Source: Clostridiales bacterium
GTDB lineage: Bacteria > Bacillota > Clostridia > Clostridiales > Clostridiaceae
Assembly (NCBI GenBank): GCA_012519845.1
Contig: JAAYPK010000063.1
Span: 1-64,000 of the forward strand
DNA: 64,000 nt
Direction of reading: 5' to 3'
A model generated the notes under the pieces. That model saw nothing but the letters and a program-made list of their open reading frames with translations, made no database searches and was not told where the DNA came from. The translations under genes were made by a program, and so were the position numbers. Positions 10,233 through 19,881 of the stretch are shown here, in pieces. The first letter of the stretch is position 1, and each line of letters starts with the position of its first letter.

Positions 10233-11210
10233 GTGAATATTATGATTTTAAGCCCAGGAAGAAGGGTTGATATTGTTGAATATTTTAAATTAGCAGTACA
10301 TAAAGTAGGGGGAAAAGTATTTACTGCAGATATGAGTAAATATGCTCCAGCTTTGTATTCTGGAGATGAGCATTTTGTTATTAATAAGGATTTTAACAAT
10401 TTAGATAAATATATTCAGGATGTTATTAATATTTGTAAGGATAAAGAGGTAAATGCAATTATAACTCTAATTGATCCTGAATTAGTTTTATTAGCTGAAA
10501 ACTATGATAAGTTTAAGAAGAATGGGATTATTCCAATAGTATCTGATTATGATGAGATTATTAATACATTTGATAAATATGCTTTTGCTACTAGCTTAAA
10601 AAATAAAATCAATGTTATTCCTACATTTAATGGTTATGAAGATGCTATTAATGCCATAGAAAATGGTGAATTGAAATTTCCTATATTTGCAAAGGTGCGT
10701 AATGGTAGTGGAAGTGAAGGAATTGGGAGAATTAATAGTATATATGAATTGCAAGGTTACAAGGATAAAAAAAATTTTATTTTTCAACCTTGCATCCTAA
10801 AAAAAGAATATGGTGTTGACGTGTATTTCGATATGATAAGTGGGAAAATTGTATCGATATTTATTAAGCATAAAATTAACATGAGATCTGGAGAAACTGA
10901 TAAATCTATATCTATATATAGAGAAGATATAGTAAGGGAAATAATGAAATTACAAGAAATGAAATTCAAGGGGCCTATAGATGTAGATGTATTTGAAGAT
11001 GAAAGTGGAATGTTATACATAAATGAAATAAACCCACGATTTGGGGGAGGATATCCTCATGCATATAATAGTGGTGTTAATTTTATTGATAAAATTGTTA
11101 ATAATTTAAATGGAAAAGAAAATGAAACTAGTATAGGACAGTATAAAAAAGATTTAGTTATGATGAAATATAATGGTACATTTTTTATTGAAAAAGAGAA
11201 TTTGGGATAA
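10233..11210 (+). CDS. ATP-grasp ligase-like protein
   Basis: FPIFAKVRNGSGSEGIGRI, FQPCILKKEYGVDVYFD, GPIDVDVFEDESGMLYINEINPRFGGGYPHAYNSGVN; probable GTG start 10233. Confidence 0.75.
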   Translation: MNIMILSPGRRVDIVEYFKLAVHKVGGKVFTADMSKYAPALYSGDEHFVINKDFNNLDKYIQDVINICKDKEVNAIITLIDPELVLLAENYDKFKKNGIIPIVSDYDEIINTFDKYAFATSLKNKINVIPTFNGYEDAINAIENGELKFPIFAKVRNGSGSEGIGRINSIYELQGYKDKKNFIFQPCILKKEYGVDVYFDMISGKIVSIFIKHKINMRSGETDKSISIYREDIVREIMKLQEMKFKGPIDVDVFEDESGMLYINEINPRFGGGYPHAYNSGVNFIDKIVNNLNGKENETSIGQYKKDLVMMKYNGTFFIEKENLG

Positions 11211-11233
11211 TAGTATTAGTAGGAGAGTGTATA

Positions 11234-12241
11234 ATGAGTGTTTTTATAATAGCTGAGGCTGGTGTTAATCACAATGGAAAGTTGGAATTAGCAAAAAAAT
11301 TAGTTGATATGGCTTCTGAATGTGGAGCAGATGCTATAAAATTTCAAACATTTAAAGCTGAAGAAAGTACAGGAGAATTTGCAGATAAAGCTAAATATCA
11401 AAAAGAGAATACTAATGTTGAAGAATCACAGTTAGAGATGATTAAAAAATTAGAATTGCCATTTGAAGATTTTAAGGTTTTGAAAGAATATTGCATTGAA
11501 AAGAAAATAAAGTTTATCTCAACACCTGATGGTATTGAAAGCTTAAATTATTTAGTTAGCATAGGTGTAGATGTAATAAAGGTGGGATCAACAGAAGTAT
11601 CAAATATTGAGTTCTTAAAGCAAATTGGTAGTACAAATAAGGAGATTATTTTGTCAACAGGGATGAGTACTTTAGGGGAAGTTGAAAAAGCAATAATGGC
11701 ATTAAAAAGTACTGGAAATAAAAAAATAAAGATAATGCAATGTACTACAGATTATCCTACAGCATATGAAGATGCCAATGTAATGGCAATGGTTACAATG
11801 AGAGATGCATTTAAAGTGCCAGTAGGACTATCAGATCATACTTTAGGAAATGAAGCAGCTATAGCAGCAGTAGCACTTGGAGCAGAGTTTGTAGAAAAAC
11901 ATATAACATTAGATAAAAATATGGAAGGGCCGGATCATAAAGCATCTATGGATCCTAAAGAGTTTAAGCAGTATGTTTTATCTATTAGAAATACTGAAAA
12001 GTTATTAGGTGATGGAATCAAAAGACCTACTGAAAGAGAACTTGAAATAATGAACGATGTTCGTAGAAGTATAGTAGCAACTAAGGAAATAAAAGAAGGA
12101 ACTAAGTTGACAAAAGAAATGGTGTCTTATAAAAGACCAGGTTATGGAATAAAACCTGAATTGGTAGATATAATTTTAGGTAAAAAGATTAAAAGAGATT
12201 TACAAAAGGATGAAGTTATTAAATGGGAAGATATTATTTAA
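11234..12241 (+). CDS. legI: legionaminic/N-acetylneuraminate synthase (NeuB family) with SAF domain
   Basis: FIIAEAGVNHNGKLELAKKLVD, AIKFQTF, LSDHTLGNEAAIAAVALGA, C-terminal KRPGYGIKPE. Confidence 0.9.
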   Translation: MSVFIIAEAGVNHNGKLELAKKLVDMASECGADAIKFQTFKAEESTGEFADKAKYQKENTNVEESQLEMIKKLELPFEDFKVLKEYCIEKKIKFISTPDGIESLNYLVSIGVDVIKVGSTEVSNIEFLKQIGSTNKEIILSTGMSTLGEVEKAIMALKSTGNKKIKIMQCTTDYPTAYEDANVMAMVTMRDAFKVPVGLSDHTLGNEAAIAAVALGAEFVEKHITLDKNMEGPDHKASMDPKEFKQYVLSIRNTEKLLGDGIKRPTERELEIMNDVRRSIVATKEIKEGTKLTKEMVSYKRPGYGIKPELVDIILGKKIKRDLQKDEVIKWEDII

Positions 12242-12375
12242 GGCATTTGGGGGAATATGTTATAATTTGACGGCCATATGTTTTTAGTATAAACTAGATA
12301 TGTTTATGGTGGAGAGTTTTGAGTATAATAGCTAAGCCTTAGTAGAAGTTATGAAATATTCAAATAGGTGAGAAA

Positions 12376-14049
12376 ATGATAGAAATTTATTATATGAATA
12401 ATGAAAAAAAGATTATAAAAGATAATGAAGAAGTTTTTATAGATAAAAATGATTTTAATTTAGATGAAGAAAGTTTTAAGATATTAAGAGAATTTGAATC
12501 TTCTAAAATATTTAATGGTTATTCGGTAAACCAATTGTATTATTACGATGATATAGAAATGTATACTTTTTATAGACCAGGGGTATATAGTAAAATAAAA
12601 AAAGTTGTTGCCTTTATTAATTATTTAATGGAAATAGAAAAAACTTATAATGATAAAATAAAAATATATACTGATGACTATTATATAAAAAAAATTTCAG
12701 ATAAATTATTTAGCGTAAAATGCGAGTTAGTGCAGATAAAAGAAAAAAAAGAAAGTAATTCGAAAATCAAGCTTCTAAGAAGAGCTTTTATAGGAATAAA
12801 AAATCTACTTAAATATAGAATGAAATCCAAAACAGATGAAAATGGTTTTCTAATTATTTCTCACGCTACTTCAATAGTATCTAGTAAAGAAGGATTATAT
12901 GATTATGAATATGGTTTAGTAATGAACGGTATTATGGAGAAATATAATGTGCTTAATCTTCAATATTTAAATAGTAGCAATGCATATAAAAATAGTATTA
13001 AATTTAATACACCATTATTTCCATTAGAGATGTTTATATTATATAAAAAATTTAAGTGGAAAAAATTATATGATGATAATAAGGTGATAAATAGAATTAA
13101 TTTAATTAATAATGCAGTATTTAAATACAAGGGTTTAAATATATTAGAGTTGATTTTAGGTAGTGAAAATGTTATGAAATTAACTTGCGACTCATATATA
13201 AAAGAATATCTATGCGCTATGAGATTTTTAGAAAAAAATAAATTTAGAAAATTAATTACTGTAGATGAAGGAGATAGGGCAAGATGTTTTATTATTGCTG
13301 GAAATAAGCTTGGTATTGATACATATGCAATTCAACATGGATTATTTAATTATTATTCACCCACATATATGTTAATTGATAATAATAAATTTATGGTGCC
13401 TAAAAAAACTTTTGTATGGGGAGAATATTACAAAGAAGTATTGGTAAATAGTACTGCAGTTTATTCTAATAATAATGTAGTAGCAGTAGGTCAACCGAGA
13501 AGTGATATTATTAAAGATAAAGCAAGTGAAAATTTGAAAAAAAATGATAAAATAAAAGTATTATATGCTACTCAATATTTAGAGGACTTAACAAAATTAG
13601 CAACAGAGCTGATATTTAACGCATTCTCAAAATTGAATTTAGAATATGAATTAGTAGTTAAATTGCATCCAATCGATCCATTTGAAGATTTTTATTATGA
13701 ATGTAAGGAAAAATATAAATTAGATAATGTAGTAATAACTAGAGATAGGGATTTATATGAAATATTAAATTGGTGTGATTTAGTTCTAAGTGTTCATTCA
13801 ACAGTTGTTTTAGAAGGCGCTATGTTGAATAAGCCTTCTATATGTGTTTTGTTAGAGGATTATAATGATATAGGTAATTATGTTAAAGATGGGATTTCAT
13901 TAGGTGTTAATTCATCGGAAGAATTAGTAAAAGTTTTACAAGATAAATTATATATAAATAATAAAAATATAGATAAAATAATACAATCCTATTTTCATAA
14001 AGTTGATGGGAAAGTTAATGAACGTATTTTAAAAGAAATACAAAGTTAA
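12376..14049 (+). CDS. putative GT-B glycosyltransferase, surface carbohydrate (candidate nonulosonic-acid transferase)
   Basis: IQHGLFNYYSP, KLHPIDP, LSVHSTVVLEGAMLNKPSICV; lies directly after legI. Confidence 0.55.
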   Translation: MIEIYYMNNEKKIIKDNEEVFIDKNDFNLDEESFKILREFESSKIFNGYSVNQLYYYDDIEMYTFYRPGVYSKIKKVVAFINYLMEIEKTYNDKIKIYTDDYYIKKISDKLFSVKCELVQIKEKKESNSKIKLLRRAFIGIKNLLKYRMKSKTDENGFLIISHATSIVSSKEGLYDYEYGLVMNGIMEKYNVLNLQYLNSSNAYKNSIKFNTPLFPLEMFILYKKFKWKKLYDDNKVINRINLINNAVFKYKGLNILELILGSENVMKLTCDSYIKEYLCAMRFLEKNKFRKLITVDEGDRARCFIIAGNKLGIDTYAIQHGLFNYYSPTYMLIDNNKFMVPKKTFVWGEYYKEVLVNSTAVYSNNNVVAVGQPRSDIIKDKASENLKKNDKIKVLYATQYLEDLTKLATELIFNAFSKLNLEYELVVKLHPIDPFEDFYYECKEKYKLDNVVITRDRDLYEILNWCDLVLSVHSTVVLEGAMLNKPSICVLLEDYNDIGNYVKDGISLGVNSSEELVKVLQDKLYINNKNIDKIIQSYFHKVDGKVNERILKEIQS

Positions 14050-14086
14050 TATATTTTTTATTTTTATTAGTTAATGAGGTAATATA

Positions 14087-15562
14087 ATGATAAAGGTAAT
14101 AATTGAAAATAATGAATTTGCCAATGAAATTGAATATAGTTTAGCTCATATAATGAGGGGATTAGGTGAAGAATATCAGATTATTAATTTTGATGAATAC
14201 TTAAAAATATATGATTATGAAAATGATAAGCATTATAAAATTGTATATTTGCGTTCTAATACGGCAATAGAAAAATACAAATTAGTATTAAGAAACAGTA
14301 TTTTTATTAAAGGAACTCAAGCAATTTTTGGGAAAAATTATTTGAAGATAGAATCATTACCACAAAATATGTTAGAAAAGGATTCAATAGTAGATTTCTA
14401 TGACAATGCAGAAGTATTATGTAGAAAAGAAATAAACAATAATTGTATTATTTCTGTAGATTTTATTAGTAATACATTTTATTTTTTAACTAGATATGAA
14501 GAATGTATACTAAATAAAGATAGAAAGTTACTGGATATTCATGAGAGATTTACAGCTAAAAATACATTGATGTATAAATATGGTTTCAACGAACGTCCAA
14601 TTGTAGATGAATATTGGTATTATTTGAGGGGACTATTACATGAAATGGGATATGACTTAAAGAAAACAAATAATAAACTAAAGGTTTGCTTAACTCATGA
14701 TATTGATGAAATTCAAAAGTATTATTCAATAAAAAATGCTATAAGAAGTTCAGCTAGTTGGGCAATAAAGCATAGAAATATATATAAATCATTTATGGAA
14801 ATTCAAGAGTATATAAAAGGGAAAAGTAACTATAAAAAAGATGCTTTTTGGACATTTGAAAAGTTAGTAAAATTAGAAAAAGATAGGGGTTTTACAGCTT
14901 CTTATTATTTCATGACTTCTGGAAAAGCTAATGTTGATAACAGATATAATTTTCAAGAAGAAAGAGTTAAGGAAGTAATACAGTACTTATTGAAAAATGA
15001 TATGGAAGTAGGATTTCATGGAGGTTATGATACTTTTAACAATAAAAAGGAATTTCATAATCAATTAATACCATTAGTAAGGTTATTAGATAACTATAGA
15101 TTTGGAATGAGGCAACATTTTTTAAGGTTCAAAACTCCAGATACTTGGAGGATTCAAGAAAGTGAAGGAATCTTATATGATACCACATTAGGCTTTGCAG
15201 ATGCAATTGGATTTAGAGCAGGAACTTCAATCCCATTTAAGCCCTATGATATTTATAGTAATAGAGTAATTAATATGTGGGAAATCCCATTAATTGTAAT
15301 GGACACTTCATTAAAAAATGAGAAATATTGCAATTTGACACCTGAGGATTCCATGAAAAAGATTATTAAGCTTATGGAGGTAACTAAAAAATATAATGGG
15401 TTTTTTACCTTGTTGTGGCATAACTCCTCCTTTGATACTTCGTGGAGAGAATGGAGTAATATGTATGAGGAAATATTAAATTATATTTATGAAAATAGTG
15501 GAGAAGGTCTATCAGGTAAGGAGTTAGTAAATAAATATCTTTTGAAAGGAGAAGTGAAGTAA
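14087..15562 (+). CDS. polysaccharide deacetylase-family protein
   Basis: VCLTHDIDEIQK, EVGFHGGYDTFN, TLLWHNSSFD motifs (NodB-like fold). Confidence 0.65.
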   Translation: MIKVIIENNEFANEIEYSLAHIMRGLGEEYQIINFDEYLKIYDYENDKHYKIVYLRSNTAIEKYKLVLRNSIFIKGTQAIFGKNYLKIESLPQNMLEKDSIVDFYDNAEVLCRKEINNNCIISVDFISNTFYFLTRYEECILNKDRKLLDIHERFTAKNTLMYKYGFNERPIVDEYWYYLRGLLHEMGYDLKKTNNKLKVCLTHDIDEIQKYYSIKNAIRSSASWAIKHRNIYKSFMEIQEYIKGKSNYKKDAFWTFEKLVKLEKDRGFTASYYFMTSGKANVDNRYNFQEERVKEVIQYLLKNDMEVGFHGGYDTFNNKKEFHNQLIPLVRLLDNYRFGMRQHFLRFKTPDTWRIQESEGILYDTTLGFADAIGFRAGTSIPFKPYDIYSNRVINMWEIPLIVMDTSLKNEKYCNLTPEDSMKKIIKLMEVTKKYNGFFTLLWHNSSFDTSWREWSNMYEEILNYIYENSGEGLSGKELVNKYLLKGEVK

Positions 15563-15563
15563 A

Positions 15564-16697
15564 ATGAAAAAGATGCTTATTATAGCATATTTCTTTGAAC
15601 CTTTTAAGGGAGTAGGAACAAAAAGAGTATCATATTGGGCTCAAAATATAAATGATATTTCCAAGGGTGAAATTGTTTGTGATGTATTAACTGCAACTGA
15701 TCCAGAAAAAGCAGAGTTTCATGGGATAAATAATCTATATTATGTTCCTAATACCCATAAAAAAACTATTTTAGGTTCAATGATTAAAGACGAAGGATTA
15801 TCTTGGGTTACAGATATAGAAAAGTTTTGTAATGAAAATAAGATATTTAATTATGATTATGTATTAATTAGCGGAGGGCCCTTCATGCATTTCTCCATTG
15901 CAGGGTATTTTAAAAGAAAATACAACTCAAAAGTAATACTTGATTTTAGGGATCCTTTTGCTAATAATCCTAGATTTGTAAATAATAAAATAAAAAACTC
16001 TATTAAGTCATATTTTGAAAACAAGTTTATTAAAAATTGTGACAAATACATTACTGTAAATAAATACTGTAAAGAACTTGTTGGAAATGAAAGAGATAAA
16101 GAAAGAGCATATATAATTGATAATGGTTATGATGAGAATATTATAGATAAAATTAATAAAAGTTCTAAAGCCAAAAATACTAAATTAAACATTGTATATA
16201 CTGGAACAGTTTACTCTGATTTTAATATAAATAATTTTTTAAACGTATTAAGAGAAAAAGAGATTAATGAAAAAGTAATTTTTAATTATGCCGGAAATAA
16301 CAATGAAATTAAAGATAATTATAATATAAAAAATCATGGTCAGTTAGAATATTCTAAGTCATTAGAATTAATGAATAATAATGATGTGGGCATAATATTT
16401 ACTGGTGGTAAACCTTTTGAATCAACAACTAAAATATTCGAATATATTGGTTGTGATAAAATAATAATGATAATTACTGATGGTGAGCCAAAAACAGGAA
16501 ATATTCATGAAATAACAAAGGACTTAGAAAGTGTTTTCTGGTGCAAAAATAATAAAGAAGATATAAGAAATACAATTAATGAATTGTTAGAAAATAATAT
16601 TCAAGTAAATAGAAAAAATAAAGAGAAATATTCAAGAAGAGTAGGGACACAAAAATTATTGCAATTATTTCGTGAATTAGATAATAAGTGCAATTAA
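15564..16697 (+). CDS. glycosyltransferase (GT4/GT-B type)
   Basis: AYFFEPFKGVGTKR N-terminus; IVYTGTVYSD...NVLRE; STTKIFEYIGC C-terminal motif. Confidence 0.7.
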   Translation: MKKMLIIAYFFEPFKGVGTKRVSYWAQNINDISKGEIVCDVLTATDPEKAEFHGINNLYYVPNTHKKTILGSMIKDEGLSWVTDIEKFCNENKIFNYDYVLISGGPFMHFSIAGYFKRKYNSKVILDFRDPFANNPRFVNNKIKNSIKSYFENKFIKNCDKYITVNKYCKELVGNERDKERAYIIDNGYDENIIDKINKSSKAKNTKLNIVYTGTVYSDFNINNFLNVLREKEINEKVIFNYAGNNNEIKDNYNIKNHGQLEYSKSLELMNNNDVGIIFTGGKPFESTTKIFEYIGCDKIIMIITDGEPKTGNIHEITKDLESVFWCKNNKEDIRNTINELLENNIQVNRKNKEKYSRRVGTQKLLQLFRELDNKCN

Positions 16698-16711
16698 TAC
16701 AGGAGGAAACA

Positions 16712-18211
16712 GTGAATTTATTAGTGGATTTTAAAGATAGTCTTGGCGAGATAGATAAAAAAGGAAAAATATTCGCTATAATATGGATGTTATTTACTAT
16801 TAGTGTGGGAATTATCAATGGAACATTTATATTAACAACATTATATGTTTTTTTTACATTGATTATGATTTTCGTGTTAAAACCTAAAAGTGCATATGAA
16901 ATAGTGTTTAGTTTATTAATGGTTTCATTAGTGTTTGACTATACACTTCATATGCCAGGTATATCTAAACTATATTTTTTTCATATTATCTTTAGTATTT
17001 TTACATTGATGAGTTTTTATAAGGTAATTAAAGATAAAAATATAATAAAAGGTTTAGACAAAAAGTTTATTATTCTGTTAGGTATTTTCTTTTCTTTTGT
17101 TACTATAAGTATATTTTGGGCTATAAATAAAAAATTTGCAATTCAGTTTATAATTATCTACTTAATGATGGTAGTATTTATTTTGGATATGCTTATTTAT
17201 TCTATCAATAAAAAAAGAGTTAACGACTTTTTTAGGGCAATTATAACCTCCTTTTGTTTTATAATAATAGTTGGTATAATAGAAACTGTATCAGGAAGTC
17301 AATTACCTGTAGTTCATAATTTTACATATGCAGATTATACCCCAATTCAAATGGCTTATTGTAATTCAAAGCCTGTAGCATTTTCTTATAATCTTAATAA
17401 TTATGCTGGTTCAATAGCTATTCTGTCATCAATAGTGTTATTTTCAGTATTAAAAATCAAAAATATTATATTAAAAATAGCTGTCAGTTTTTGCGCTATG
17501 AGTAGTTTCGGTATAGTTGCAATAACAACTTCAAGAACTGGATATGTAGGTATTGTTTTAGTAATAATTTTATTTTATTTTTATAATTTATTAAACATAA
17601 AGAAATTAGGGAAAAATAATATTATCATTATTACAGTTATGGCGATAGGATTTATTTTGTTAAATAACTATAGTTATCTTATACCTAATATTAAACCTGT
17701 ATATGAAGATGGAAAAGAGATAACTCAAGAAAAACAGGATGTTTTGCATAATAAGTTATCTGAACTTTCAGAAAGCACCGAGGAATTAGGAGAAGGTGGT
17801 TCAGTAGATGTTCGAAGAACTATTTATACCAATATAGTAAATGGAATAATTAAGGAAAAAAATTATTTGGGATTTGGTGCCGGAAATTCACAGGAATTTA
17901 TTAAAAGCCAAAATAATACTGGTGGAACGTATAGTGTACATAGTTTATTATTCGAAATATTAGGAGATTTTGGTATTGTGGGCTTTATTTTATATGGGCT
18001 AGTGTATTTATATTTATTAGGAGGCAATATCTATTGTTATTTCAAGAAAAAAAATTATATTTCCATGGCAATAGCTATTTCATTGCTTGCCTTAGGTCCT
18101 GCTAGTTTTGGACCAAGCACTATAGCATACATATTCTTTTATTGGATCATATTTGCTTTTGCAGCAGTTAATATACAAATTTGTAAGAAGAACAGAGAAA
18201 ATATTAGATAA
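16712..18211 (+). CDS. O-antigen polymerase/ligase-like multi-pass membrane protein (Wzy candidate)
   Basis: Multi-TM; ATTSRTGYVGIVLV, GFGAGNSQEFI...VHSLLFEILGDFGIVGF; AGGAGG RBS then GTG 16712. Confidence 0.75.
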   Translation: MNLLVDFKDSLGEIDKKGKIFAIIWMLFTISVGIINGTFILTTLYVFFTLIMIFVLKPKSAYEIVFSLLMVSLVFDYTLHMPGISKLYFFHIIFSIFTLMSFYKVIKDKNIIKGLDKKFIILLGIFFSFVTISIFWAINKKFAIQFIIIYLMMVVFILDMLIYSINKKRVNDFFRAIITSFCFIIIVGIIETVSGSQLPVVHNFTYADYTPIQMAYCNSKPVAFSYNLNNYAGSIAILSSIVLFSVLKIKNIILKIAVSFCAMSSFGIVAITTSRTGYVGIVLVIILFYFYNLLNIKKLGKNNIIIITVMAIGFILLNNYSYLIPNIKPVYEDGKEITQEKQDVLHNKLSELSESTEELGEGGSVDVRRTIYTNIVNGIIKEKNYLGFGAGNSQEFIKSQNNTGGTYSVHSLLFEILGDFGIVGFILYGLVYLYLLGGNIYCYFKKKNYISMAIAISLLALGPASFGPSTIAYIFFYWIIFAFAAVNIQICKKNRENIR

Positions 18212-18242
18212 TTGATTATTTATTATATAAAGGGAGAAAATT

Positions 18243-19232
18243 ATGGATAACAAGGAACAATACAAGATTATATGTGATAATAAAGACAGTATTCCGATAT
18301 ATTCACAATACTGGTGGTTAGATGCTGTATGTGGTTCGGAAAATTGGGATGTCTTATTAAGTAATAAAGGTGGAAAGATTGATGCTTCCATGCCTATTTA
18401 TTTTGCTGATAAAAATAAAAAGTATGTTCAACAACCATTATTGACTCAAACAAATGGAATTTGGATTAATTATCCTAATAATCAAAAGATTACTTCAAAG
18501 TTATCTTTCGAAAAAAAAGTTACAACAGATATTATTGAACAATTGGAAAAATTAAAGCTTAATAATTATATTCAACATTTTCATTATAATTTTAAAAATT
18601 GGTTGCCTTTTTATTGGAAAGGCTTTAATCAAACTACAAGATATACTTATGTAATAGATGATACTTCTAATTTTGAAGAAATGTACAAAAATATTGATTC
18701 AAGTACAAAAAATATTATTAGAAAAGCAGAGAAATCAGTTAAAGTAAAAAAAGGTCTTGATATAAACAAATTTTATGAAATAAATAAAATGACATTTGAT
18801 AGAAAGGGTGTAAAAATTCCTTATTCTCTTGAATTATTAAAGTGTCTTGATAAAGCATGCAATGAAAGAAATTGTAGAGAAATTCTTTATGCAGTTGATG
18901 AAAATGAAAATATTCATGCTGTCATTTATTTAGTTTGGGATAAAATGAGCATATACTATATAATGGGTGGAGTTAATCCAGAATATAGAAAAACAAATGC
19001 GACTTCTTTGTTGCTATTAGAAGGATTGAAACTTGCAAATGAAAAAAAATTAAAATTTGATTTTGAAGGAAGTATGAATATTGATATTGAAAAATTCTTT
19101 AGTTCCTTTGGTGGAGTTCAGAAACCATTTTTCACAATATATAAGAGATATTCATTTGATTTAAAATCAACAGTATATTCTGTTGTGAATAATTGGAACA
19201 ACTTAAAAAGAACTTTAAAAAGAAACAAATAG
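18243..19232 (+). CDS. FemAB/GNAT-like acyltransferase
   Basis: IPIYSQYWWLDAV, YYIMGGVNPEYRKTNATSLLLLEGLKLA, FDFEGSMNIDIEKFFSSFGG. Confidence 0.65.
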   Translation: MDNKEQYKIICDNKDSIPIYSQYWWLDAVCGSENWDVLLSNKGGKIDASMPIYFADKNKKYVQQPLLTQTNGIWINYPNNQKITSKLSFEKKVTTDIIEQLEKLKLNNYIQHFHYNFKNWLPFYWKGFNQTTRYTYVIDDTSNFEEMYKNIDSSTKNIIRKAEKSVKVKKGLDINKFYEINKMTFDRKGVKIPYSLELLKCLDKACNERNCREILYAVDENENIHAVIYLVWDKMSIYYIMGGVNPEYRKTNATSLLLLEGLKLANEKKLKFDFEGSMNIDIEKFFSSFGGVQKPFFTIYKRYSFDLKSTVYSVVNNWNNLKRTLKRNK

Positions 19233-19253
19233 TTAAAGTGAAGAGGTAAAATT

Positions 19254-19859
19254 ATGAGCTATATTAACAAGATAGTAAAAAGAATATTTGATATTATTGC
19301 TTCATTTTTGGGTATAATATTTCTTAGTCCAATATTAATTATTGTAAGTATTTGCATTAAGTTAGATTCAAAAGGACCTATTATTTTTAAACAGCAAAGG
19401 GTTGGACAATATCAAAAAAAATTTAATATATACAAATTTAGAACTATGGTGAATAATGCAGAAAGTCTAGGTAAGCAAATTACTGTAGGTGGTGATTCTA
19501 GAATTACAAAAGTTGGAGGTTTCATTAGAAAGTTTAAAATTGATGAATTGCCTCAATTATTTAATGTATTATTTGGGAATATGAGCTTTGTAGGGCCAAG
19601 ACCTGAAGTTCCTAAATATGTCAATTTATATTCGGATGAAGAGAAAGCAATTTTAGAAGTTAAACCAGGAATTACTGATTTAGCTTCATTAAAATATAGC
19701 AATGAAAATGATATATTGGCAAAAGTTGAAGAGCCTGAAAAATATTATATAGATGTTATTATGAAAGATAAGATTAAACTAAATTTAGAATATATAGAAA
19801 AAAGTAATTTATTTTATGATATAAAAATAATATTTAAAACAATTATTAAATGTATATAA
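19254..19859 (+). CDS. undecaprenyl-phosphate sugar-1-phosphate transferase (PglC-like initiating transferase)
   Basis: KRIFDIIASFLG, GPIIFKQQRVGQ, KFRTM, KIDELPQLFNVLFGNMSFVGPRPE. Confidence 0.9.
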   Translation: MSYINKIVKRIFDIIASFLGIIFLSPILIIVSICIKLDSKGPIIFKQQRVGQYQKKFNIYKFRTMVNNAESLGKQITVGGDSRITKVGGFIRKFKIDELPQLFNVLFGNMSFVGPRPEVPKYVNLYSDEEKAILEVKPGITDLASLKYSNENDILAKVEEPEKYYIDVIMKDKIKLNLEYIEKSNLFYDIKIIFKTIIKCI

Positions 19860-19881
19860 AATTTGAAAGAATGGTGAGGAA

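Noticed and set aside
12242-12375. Regulatory RNA or promoter in the gap after legI
   Set aside because: TTGACG/TATAAA-like elements have poor spacing and no clear conserved fold was visible; insufficient support
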